Positions 1 through 5,657 of a stretch of DNA of 5,657 bases are shown in pieces. Below the pieces are notes generated by a model, which was not told where the DNA came from, searched no databases, and saw only the letters and a list, made by a program, of their open reading frames with translations. Both the position numbers and the translations under genes were made by a program. Source of the DNA: Acidobacteriota bacterium (GTDB lineage: Bacteria; Acidobacteriota; Blastocatellia; Pyrinomonadales; Pyrinomonadaceae); contig QHXE01000051.1 of the NCBI GenBank assembly GCA_003222835.1, positions 1 through 5,657 on the forward strand, in the 5' to 3' direction. The stretch's first letter is position 1. Each line of letters starts with the position of its first letter.

Positions 1-214
1 TTTTCACAAACATTACGAGTGACCCTTTCAATCGATCATCAAGATCATCATGAGGCGGATCCGGCGGGGGAGCCATGAATAAGTATCCTCGGATCAATTC
101 GTAATGTGCACGATCTTCGGCTTCGGGCAAATCCCAGAATTCTTCCAGCGTATATCGCCGCAGTAAGGGCGAGAAGGAAATAACGTTCGTGGTTGGAGTT
201 TCCAGAACCTGCAT
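1..214 (-). CDS. Uma2-family PD-(D/E)XK endonuclease, N-terminal part (runs off left edge)
   Basis: Reading the minus strand from the ATG at 214-212 gives 71 uninterrupted codons that leave the window still open, so the C-terminal half (probably more than 100 residues, since the family is usually about 190-200) is missing. The visible protein contains RYTLEEFWDLPEAED, then HYELIRGYLFMAPPP and DPPHDDLDDRL. This is the usual Uma2/DUF820 N-terminus: a 'T.EEF..LPE' helix, the 'YELI.G.L' strand with a conserved acidic residue, and a 'P.P.H' segment ahead of a helix. The family has the restriction-endonuclease fold; its cellular role is poorly known and its members are often present in many copies. 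Start choice: an in-frame TAG lies ten codons upstream with no other ATG between, so this is the most upstream ATG. No good Shine-Dalgarno precedes it. The remaining catalytic Asp and Glu-X-Lys would lie beyond the edge and cannot be checked. Family assignment is firm; activity is unknown. Confidence 0.88.
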   Translation of the reverse strand, partial: MQVLETPTTNVISFSPLLRRYTLEEFWDLPEAEDRAHYELIRGYLFMAPPPDPPHDDLDDRLKGSLVMFVK

Positions 215-261
215 GGGTTTGTCTACTCGATCACAGGAATTCTAACACAGCGGATCGGATG

Positions 262-290
262 ACCATACAGCTGCTGAAAGGCAGTGTCAG
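262..290 (-). promoter_or_regulatory. Candidate sigma-70-type promoter for the Uma2 gene
   Basis: On the minus strand CTGACA (290-285, five of six to the -35 consensus) is followed after exactly 17 bases by TATGGT (267-262, four of six to the -10 consensus). The -10 box ends 47 bases before the Uma2 ATG. A second -10-like TAGAAT (244-239) has no matching -35 box. The position suits an independent start for Uma2 after the 240-bp gap. This rests on motif matching only. Confidence 0.3.
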
Positions 291-298
291 CGCTGTCG

Positions 299-413
299 CT
301 CTGGGAGAGGGTTTGGGTGAGGGCGTAGCGAGCGCAACGACGGATCCTCTTTATTTCTATTCTCTTCTATCTCTTTGCTTCGCAAACCTCACCCTCTCCC
401 TCTCTCAGAAGAG
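299..413. repeat. Imperfect inverted repeat, GGGAGAGGGT/GGGTGAGGG family intergenic element
   Basis: The left arm GAGAGGGTTTGGGTGAGG (305-322) pairs with the reverse complement of CCTCACCCTCTCCCTCTC (387-404), matching at 15 of 18 positions. The arms are separated by 64 bases, and purine- or pyrimidine-rich flanks extend the element slightly on both sides. Inside the loop TTTGC-TTC-GCAAA (374-386) forms a perfect 5-bp hairpin. Sequences of this type recur between genes in many bacterial genomes and often give spurious small ORFs such as the peptide ending LTLSLSQKR encoded here on the plus strand. It carries no transposase and could be a MITE- or REP-like element mobilised in trans, or an RNA hairpin acting after the helicase gene. 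No U-run follows the hairpin on the minus strand, so it is not a standard terminator. Confidence 0.65.
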
Positions 414-454
414 AACATGAAAAATCCTTGGCGCACTTACGGAGCTAAAGCGCT

Positions 455-2320
455 TTATCTTACCGGTTCGCGCAGAACGATTTCAGCGGCCGTAGCAGCG
501 CTTCTCGCTGCCTCCAAATGACTCTCGCGCAAGCCCGCGATTTGCAGCAGCGCTTCCCCTGCTCGCGACAATAGTCTGACGAGGTCGCCTTCTTCGGCGC
601 GCGTCTCGCGAACCAGCGTGGGCCAGTCGATGCCGCTCGCCCAGTGTGCCGCAGCCGCAGCCGCTGAGAAGTTGATCTCGGGCGCCGGTTCGATTCCCTG
701 TTGCCATTCCTCGGTCGAGACCTCGAAGGTAATCTCATCGAATTTCGCCAGCAGCGTCACGATCTCGTCGTCCAGTTCCATCTCGCCGTAATCGCGATCT
801 TCATCAGCGGCGACGGCGGCGATCAGAGCGGCGGCTCGCTTCGCATCCAGCGAAGTAAAAAGGTTCCGTTGGAGACCTTCGCCGATCAGCAAGGGCCGAT
901 CGACGCGCAAGTCGGCCAGCCAGCGTCCGCGGTCGGTCACGCGCTCACTCGCGAAATCAAGATAGCCAAAATGATCGAGCACCCGCGCGCAGCGCTCGAA
1001 TGGCTCCCAGACATCCGCGCGTAAACGTTCAATCTGTCGCTCGGCTCGCTCAATCGCCGCAGCTTCGGCTTGCAGCGACCATAACGTTTCGTAGTTAGCA
1101 GCGCGTGCAGCTTCGGTTACCTCAGAAGGCAACAGCGAATCGATCAGATCGTTGATTAGCTTGATCGAGTCTGCTTCGCTGGTCTGCGCATCGCGAAGGC
1201 GTGGCTCAGGCAAGGCGAGTTGGCCACCGCGCTCATGAATCTCGTCAAATGCTTCGTCAGTTTTTTCAGATTGAGTTGAAAACATTGGGGCGAAAACCCG
1301 GCCGATTCTTTCGAGCGGAAATGAAGCCAGGCGCCCATCTTCGCGCATGCCAGTCACCCCGTCGTGACTGCGCGCGGTGACGAGCACGAGCCTTCTGCCG
1401 CTACGTCCTATTGCTACGACGCGGCCCGGTTGCACGACTTCGCGCAGCCACCTCACGAACGCTTCCCAACGGGTTTGCGGAGCAAGTTCAAGCAGACGCG
1501 AACGCGCACCAGCTAAGCGCTCGAGTCCGAGCACGGCTGAGGCAGGTACGTTTACATCAGCGTGCTCTAGCGCCTCGCGAATGCGCTGCTCGTTTTCGTC
1601 GCGCACGTTCTGTAACTCATGAATCCTTGGCAGCAGATTTCGATGAGCAAAACTCTGCTCGGCAATCTCGCGCACTTGAGCAAAGCTTCCGAAAGCATCG
1701 AGTAGATTGAGCAGCGACGTGTAGGTCGCGCGAAATCGACTCTCGAGATCGTCCGGAGGCGCACGTAACAGCTCGGTGATACTCTGCGGATTCTGATGAG
1801 GGCCTGGCGCGGCAACGATGAATCCGACCCGGTCCTTGCCGCGTCGTCCGGCCCGTCCAGTCATCTGCTGCAATTCCGAAGCAGTGAGCGATTGCCAGCC
1901 GCTGGCGCTCCGTCGATCGGCACAGGTGACCACGACCGTGCGCGCGGGGAAGTCGACACCGGCCGCGACCGTCGTGGTCGCGAAAATCGCGTCGAGCAAG
2001 CCCGCGCTCATCATCTTTTCAATCACCAGCTTCCACGCGGGCATGTGACCGGCATGATGCGACCCGACGCCGCTGCGAATGATGGTGTCCCAATGTCGAT
2101 GGGCACGAATCTCGGGATGTTGTTCGACGAAGGTACGCATGAAGTCGCGGCGCGCCTCGCGACGCTCGTCAGACGCAGCGCGACGGCTCAGCGCCGCTTC
2201 CGACGCAGCTTCATCACAGCGGCGTCGGGTCGGCAGGAAAACTATCGCCGGCAACAAATTGTACGAGCCCAATGCCGCGAGCAACGTCGCAGGCGGCATT
2301 TCCGGCATGCGAAGTTTCAT
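455..2320 (-). CDS. Ski2/HelY-type helicase C-terminal (RecA2) plus DSHCT protein lacking the RecA1 ATPase domain
   Basis: This 621-residue protein is the C-terminal two thirds of a superfamily 2 Ski2-like RNA helicase. Motif IV is seen as AIVFLPTRRRC (residues 25-35), then GVGSHHAGHMP (84-94), motif V ATTTVAAGVDFPARTVVV (about 114-131) and motif VI QQMTGRAGRRG (151-161) with both arginine-finger candidates. A basic, strand-rich stretch around 296-343 (VVQPGRVVAIGRSGRRLVLV) resembles the KOW/SH3-like arch insert of HelY and Mtr4. Residues about 400-600 match the DSHCT helical domain, including GIDWPTLV and EEGDLVRLLSRAGEALLQI. Family members use ATP to unwind structured RNA, but the Q motif, Walker A (GxGKT), DExH box and SAT motif are all absent. 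Members with both RecA domains are usually about 800-1000 residues. The ATG at 2320 is the first possible one: a TAA lies four codons upstream in frame. No clear Shine-Dalgarno is seen; Met5 and Met8 are alternatives. The 583 codons after motif IV are open, which argues against long decay. It may be a genuine half-helicase that works with a separate RecA1 partner, a regulatory RNA-binding remnant, or a recently truncated gene. Homology is sure; function is not. Confidence 0.85.
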   Translation of the reverse strand: MKLRMPEMPPATLLAALGSYNLLPAIVFLPTRRRCDEAASEAALSRRAASDERREARRDFMRTFVEQHPEIRAHRHWDTIIRSGVGSHHAGHMPAWKLVIEKMMSAGLLDAIFATTTVAAGVDFPARTVVVTCADRRSASGWQSLTASELQQMTGRAGRRGKDRVGFIVAAPGPHQNPQSITELLRAPPDDLESRFRATYTSLLNLLDAFGSFAQVREIAEQSFAHRNLLPRIHELQNVRDENEQRIREALEHADVNVPASAVLGLERLAGARSRLLELAPQTRWEAFVRWLREVVQPGRVVAIGRSGRRLVLVTARSHDGVTGMREDGRLASFPLERIGRVFAPMFSTQSEKTDEAFDEIHERGGQLALPEPRLRDAQTSEADSIKLINDLIDSLLPSEVTEAARAANYETLWSLQAEAAAIERAERQIERLRADVWEPFERCARVLDHFGYLDFASERVTDRGRWLADLRVDRPLLIGEGLQRNLFTSLDAKRAAALIAAVAADEDRDYGEMELDDEIVTLLAKFDEITFEVSTEEWQQGIEPAPEINFSAAAAAAHWASGIDWPTLVRETRAEEGDLVRLLSRAGEALLQIAGLRESHLEAARSAATAAEIVLREPVR

Positions 2321-2387
2321 CTTTACTAGTTAATCTTACAAGATATCCCTGTGAGAAAAAGCTGAGGTGGGTGCGGAGACGACATAC

Positions 2388-2477
2388 CTTCGCGCCTTTG
2401 CGTGGTCGTTATTTCTTCCTGCGCCTGCTTCGGGGAACGAAGAGGGAGTTTCACGCAAAGGCGCAAAGTCCGCAAAG
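2388..2477. repeat. Inverted repeat of the CACGCAAAGGCGCAAAG family, between the peptidase and helicase genes
   Basis: CTTCGCGCCTTTGCGTG (2388-2404) is the reverse complement of CACGCAAAGGCGCAAAG (2452-2468) at 16 of 17 positions, leaving a 47-base loop. Within the loop CTTCG-GGGAA-CGAAG (2428-2442) makes a perfect 5-bp inner hairpin. The right arm belongs to a run of three CGCAAAG units (2454-2460, 2462-2468, 2471-2477). This type of element is common between genes in Acidobacteriota, Planctomycetes, Verrucomicrobia and some others, and gives the well-known spurious peptide HAKAQSPQR, which is encoded here on the plus strand. It carries no transposase gene. In a peptidase transcript it would form a strong hairpin about 35 bases after the stop codon, which could stabilise the 3' end or limit read-through into the helicase gene. 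No U-run follows the stem, so a classic intrinsic terminator is not supported. Confidence 0.75.
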
Positions 2478-2503
2478 ACCGTCCTTAATTTAAGCCAAGC
2501 TGT

Positions 2504-5500
2504 TCATCGAATCGTCTTCACCGGCGCCGCGGGTCTCCCCGGCAATTTCACCGGATGATCCTTGATCTTGGCCATGACCTCGGCGATGCCGCGTTCGAGT
2601 TGCGGATCGTGACCGGCGATCTCTGATTTGGGATCGTTGTCGACTTCGATATCCGGATCTACGCCGTGCCCTTCGATGATCCATTCGCCGTTCTTGTTCG
2701 CGAGGGCTGAGCCGGGCACAAAGATCGCTCCACCGTCGATTAGTGCACCGCGATTAGCGATGCCGACCACGCCGCCCCACGAGCGCTTGCCGATCAATGG
2801 GCCGAGCCCCGCTTCGCGAAACATCCACGGGAAAATGTCGCCGTCGGAGGCCGAGTTGCCGTCGAGCAGCGCCACCATTGGGCCGATGAAGACGCCATCG
2901 GGGTAAGGGTTGCCGATACTGTCTGTGCGCGAATAATTTACGCCGAGCAGTTTGCGACGCAGGCGTTCAATCAGCATGCGGGAGACGTTGCCGCCGCCGT
3001 TCGCGCGCACGTCGACAATCAACGCTTCCTTGTCGATCTGCGGATAGTACCACTTGATGAATTCGCGAATACCGTTCGCGCCCATGTCTGGAATGTGAAT
3101 GTAACCGACGCGGCCGCCGGTCGCTTCTTCGACCTTCTGGCGATTGCGCGCGACCCAATCGAGATAGATTAGATTGCCTTCGTCGGCGATCGGTCGATAA
3201 GAAATGATGCGCGAACCGTCCATCGTCGGCTTGCTGTTGACTGTAAGCGACACGGGATTGTCGGCCTTATTACGCAGCAGTCGATAAGGATCGTCGTTGC
3301 CTTTCAGTTCGTCGCCGTCGATCGCCAGCACATAATCGCCAACCTTTACGTTCACGCCAATCTCTCGCAACGGCGAGCGATAAAGATCCTCTTCGTTCTC
3401 GCCCTCAAAGATTTTCGCGATGCGATAACGCCCCGATTGCTTATCGAGTTCGAATCGCGCTCCGGGCAAGCCCACGCGCGGGCGCGGCGGAATCTGGAAA
3501 TCACCGCCTTCGATATACGCGTGTTGAATGGTAAGTTCTGAAATCATCTCAGAGATTACGTAATTCAAATCCGAACGATGCGCGACGTACTTCAACAGCG
3601 GCTTATATTGCTCGCGCAGCGCCACCCAGTCATAGCCATGCATATTCGCGACGTAGAACCAGTCGCGATAGCGCCGCCAGACTTCGTTGAAGATCTGGTT
3701 CCACTCTTCGGCCGGCACGCGATCGACCATCAAGCCGGCGACTGAGACGGGCTTCTTTGTTCGGTCACCTTGTGGCGTCGCGTCGAACAGACTGAACGCC
3801 GGGCCTTGGCGCACTAGCACCTTCGAACCATCGCCAGACATCGCATAGCCGTTGATGTCATCTGCGATCATGGTCTCTTTTCGATCCTTGAACGAGAAGA
3901 TTTTCAATTGCGCGGGTCGATCACCCTGTCGTCCGTAATAGAAAGCTGGGCCGCTTACATAAAGCAAATGGCCAGGCTTAGCGGCAAGACCACCATAATT
4001 GTCCGCGCCAATCGGCGCCCGCGCGACACGATTGCTGATGCCATCGAGATCGATCACCAAAGTCTTTTGCGGAGGCGTCGCCGGTTTCGCTTCAGCCTTC
4101 GGAGCCTCAGAGTCGCCTTCTTTTTTAGGTTCAGACGCCGGAGTCCCTTCCTCTTTCGGTTTAGTTACGGCAACTTCGTCGCTCTCGGGCGGGAATGGGT
4201 GCTTCACGTCTTTGCGCAAAGCCATCGCATAGATGTAAGCACTGCGATTGGTCGCATAGTTGAACTCGACTTGCGAAATCTGCGGCGCGAATTCGCGATC
4301 GCTAATGAAATAAAGGTAGTTGCCTTGCGGATCCCAGACAGGATTCACGGCATTGAACATGTCGCCGGTCACGCGATGGACCTTGCCGTCGGCAGCGCTC
4401 CAAATATGAATTTGCGACATTCCGTTTCCATTCGTGGCCATGCTGAACGCCAGGTAGTTACCGCTCGGCGACCACGTGTAATCGCGAATCTGATTGCGAG
4501 GAGCATCGACGATCTCAGTCATCTTGCGATCCGCCAGCGTCACGACGAAGATCTTCCCGTCTTTATCACCAAAAGCGATTCGCTTGCCGTCTGCCGACCA
4601 TTCAGGTTGATAACGCATCGCACTGCCGCCGTTGGTGATCTGTTGTGGCGGTTTCGACCCATCCTGCGGAACCAGGTACAGCTCTTCTTCACCGCTCAGG
4701 TCAGAGATGAAAGCGATCTGCGATCCGTCGGGAGACCACGAAGGCCATTTGTCATGCGCGCCGGAGGAATGCGTCAGATTTCGCGTTGGGCCCTTCTCGA
4801 TTGGCGCGGTGAAAATGTCGCCGCGGGCGGAGATCAACGCTCGTTCGCCTTTGGGACTCAAGTCATACGATTCAATATTGCCGACCGCTGAAACCCGACT
4901 AGGGCGCCGTGCCAAACCATCGTCGGGAACCGTGATCGAAATCGGGGTCGTCTTTCCGCTCTTCGCATCAAGTACCTGCAGCTCGCCCTGCATCTCGTAA
5001 ACGATGCGGCCCTGATGATCGGAACTGGGCCAGCGCACGTCCCATTGCTTGCTCTGCGTTACTTGCGCAGTCTTGCCGGTAGAAACGTTGTAGGAGTAGA
5101 TATTGAAATGGCCGTCGCGATCGGAATCGTAATAAATCGTGTCTCCAATCCACATCGCGTCGCGTGAAGCTCGCGCGCCTTCGGTGATGCGTTTGGCATC
5201 GCTGGTTTTCAGATCGAAGATGTAGAGGACATTGGCCTGGCCTCCGCCGTAGCGCTTCTCAGGACGGAAATCCCGAAATTGCGGCGAGTAGACCATCTGC
5301 CCGCCATCAGGCGAGTAATCTCCCGAACCGGCTTCCGGCATCGGCAAAGGCTCGGCTGGGCCACCATCAACTGAAACGCTGTAAAGCTTCGCGATCGGCA
5401 ACGACCATGAATCTCGCAGAGAGCGAAAGAAGATGCGCTTGCCGTCTCGGCTCCAGCCATAAACCTGATTGTCCCAACCCCAGCGCGGAGCCAATGGACC

Positions 5501-5657
5501 CTTGGCGGGATAGAAAGTGAGTTGCCTCGGGACGCCACCCGTTGACGGAATCACATAGACTTGCTCGTCGCCATCGTATTGGCCCGTGAAAGCGATCCAG
5601 TTGCCGTCCGGCGAGAACTTGGCGAACACTTCCATACCCGGATGCGCAGTCAGACGA
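2504..5657 (-). CDS. Tricorn-type S41 serine peptidase (N-terminus beyond right edge)
   Basis: The frame is open from the right edge (first visible residues RLTAHPG, then the internal Met at 5635) to the TGA at 2504-2506, about 1050 residues. Homologues are usually 1050-1150 long, so roughly 50-70 residues including a probable export signal are missing; the internal Met is not the start. Counting from that Met, beta-propeller blades run from 1 to about 610, marked by repeated SPDG-like turns (FSPDG 7, WSRDG 61, YSPDG 107, LSPKG 259, WSPDG 300, WSADG 346, WSPSG 388, WDPQG 434). A Lys/Glu/Pro/Ala-rich insert lies at about 484-523. The helical C1 region follows (IFNEVWRRYRDWFY, 648-661), then a PDZ domain (about 720-800, LREIGVNVKVGDYVLAIDGD), then the C2 protease domain (about 820-1000). 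Catalytic candidates by comparison with Thermoplasma Tricorn are His705 (in IQHAYIEGGD), Ser930-Asp931 (NSASDGDIF), Gly880-882 for the oxyanion hole (DVRANGGGN) and Glu988 (EGHGVDPDIEV). The residue before the catalytic His, Ser in Tricorn, is Gln704 here. The family degrades peptides, with the propellers gating access; bacterial long forms are generally exported. It is the upstream gene of the three, 183 bp before the helicase gene. Confidence 0.93.
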   Translation of the reverse strand, partial: RLTAHPGMEVFAKFSPDGNWIAFTGQYDGDEQVYVIPSTGGVPRQLTFYPAKGPLAPRWGWDNQVYGWSRDGKRIFFRSLRDSWSLPIAKLYSVSVDGGPAEPLPMPEAGSGDYSPDGGQMVYSPQFRDFRPEKRYGGGQANVLYIFDLKTSDAKRITEGARASRDAMWIGDTIYYDSDRDGHFNIYSYNVSTGKTAQVTQSKQWDVRWPSSDHQGRIVYEMQGELQVLDAKSGKTTPISITVPDDGLARRPSRVSAVGNIESYDLSPKGERALISARGDIFTAPIEKGPTRNLTHSSGAHDKWPSWSPDGSQIAFISDLSGEEELYLVPQDGSKPPQQITNGGSAMRYQPEWSADGKRIAFGDKDGKIFVVTLADRKMTEIVDAPRNQIRDYTWSPSGNYLAFSMATNGNGMSQIHIWSAADGKVHRVTGDMFNAVNPVWDPQGNYLYFISDREFAPQISQVEFNYATNRSAYIYAMALRKDVKHPFPPESDEVAVTKPKEEGTPASEPKKEGDSEAPKAEAKPATPPQKTLVIDLDGISNRVARAPIGADNYGGLAAKPGHLLYVSGPAFYYGRQGDRPAQLKIFSFKDRKETMIADDINGYAMSGDGSKVLVRQGPAFSLFDATPQGDRTKKPVSVAGLMVDRVPAEEWNQIFNEVWRRYRDWFYVANMHGYDWVALREQYKPLLKYVAHRSDLNYVISEMISELTIQHAYIEGGDFQIPPRPRVGLPGARFELDKQSGRYRIAKIFEGENEEDLYRSPLREIGVNVKVGDYVLAIDGDELKGNDDPYRLLRNKADNPVSLTVNSKPTMDGSRIISYRPIADEGNLIYLDWVARNRQKVEEATGGRVGYIHIPDMGANGIREFIKWYYPQIDKEALIVDVRANGGGNVSRMLIERLRRKLLGVNYSRTDSIGNPYPDGVFIGPMVALLDGNSASDGDIFPWMFREAGLGPLIGKRSWGGVVGIANRGALIDGGAIFVPGSALANKNGEWIIEGHGVDPDIEVDNDPKSEIAGHDPQLERGIAEVMAKIKDHPVKLPGRPAAPVKTIR

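Noticed and set aside
193..420. Small plus-strand frame of 75 codons
   Set aside because: It overlaps the Uma2 start in antisense and its second half is a translation of the inverted repeat (GEGLGEG and LTLSLSQKR), a known type of spurious peptide.
421..457. Possible terminator after the helicase gene
   Set aside because: The palindrome AAAGCGCTTT at 447-456 overlaps the stop codon and no stable GC-rich stem followed by a U-run is present on the minus strand.
1796..2329. Open frame of 177 codons on the plus strand, opposite the start of the helicase gene
   Set aside because: Its Arg-rich, motif-free product is antisense to conserved helicase motifs V and VI; it is a shadow frame.
2333..2360. 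Short palindrome ATCTT-AC-AAGAT and a -10-like TAAGAT upstream of the helicase start
   Set aside because: The palindrome has only 5-bp arms and no convincing -35 box sits 16-18 bases upstream of the -10-like sequence; too weak to call a promoter or operator.
2272..2558. Small plus-strand frames across the gap between the peptidase and helicase genes
   Set aside because: They translate the CACGCAAAGGCGCAAAG repeat (HAKAQSPQR, RKGAKSAKT) and overlap the ends of both real genes in antisense.
3908..4891. Open frame of 327 codons on the plus strand, opposite the peptidase gene
   Set aside because: It lies wholly antisense to a well-supported peptidase domain architecture, is very rich in Arg and Ser with no recognisable motif, and is best explained as a shadow of the codon bias on the other strand.
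1..5657. A defence island or new multi-gene system made of peptidase, helicase and nuclease
   Set aside because: The combination is suggestive by name only: the peptidase is an ordinary housekeeping/exported Tricorn homologue, the genes are separated by repeat-filled gaps, and no defence hallmark domain is seen.

Overview
The window holds three genes, all on the minus strand, and two short gaps. Read in the direction of transcription they are: a long Tricorn-type secreted/periplasmic S41 serine peptidase (2504-5657, N-terminus cut off by the right edge), a Ski2/HelY-type helicase-family protein that has only the C-terminal half of the helicase (455-2320), and the first 71 codons of a Uma2-family PD-(D/E)XK endonuclease (1-214, C-terminus cut off by the left edge). 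No rRNA, tRNA, CRISPR array, transposase or phage gene is visible.

The organism is most likely an Acidobacteriota member, with Blastocatellia/Pyrinomonadaceae-like lineages the best guess. The base composition is moderately GC-rich. The full-length Tricorn homologue, the Uma2 protein with a PPPDPPHDD segment, and the abundant short intergenic repeats fit that group. This is an inference from protein flavour; no marker gene is present.

Layout: 1-214 Uma2 start; 215-454 gap with a plausible promoter for Uma2 and an imperfect inverted repeat (299-413) of the common GGGAGAGGGT..GGGTGAGGG type; 455-2320 helicase C-terminal/DSHCT protein; 2321-2503 gap filled largely by a second inverted repeat (2388-2477) of the CACGCAAAGGCGCAAAG type; 2504-5657 Tricorn-like peptidase.

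The three genes share a direction, but the gaps (183 and 240 bp) and the repeat in each gap argue against a tight operon, and their predicted roles (protein turnover, RNA metabolism, DNA cleavage) give no clear shared pathway. The most notable point is the helicase-family protein. It opens directly at motif IV, keeps motifs V and VI and the DSHCT domain, and lacks the RecA1 domain with the Walker A and DExH motifs. An in-frame stop lies four codons upstream of its start, and an intact peptidase gene follows the gap, so the missing half is not hidden in another frame here. I see no evidence of a defence island or a new multi-gene system in this window.
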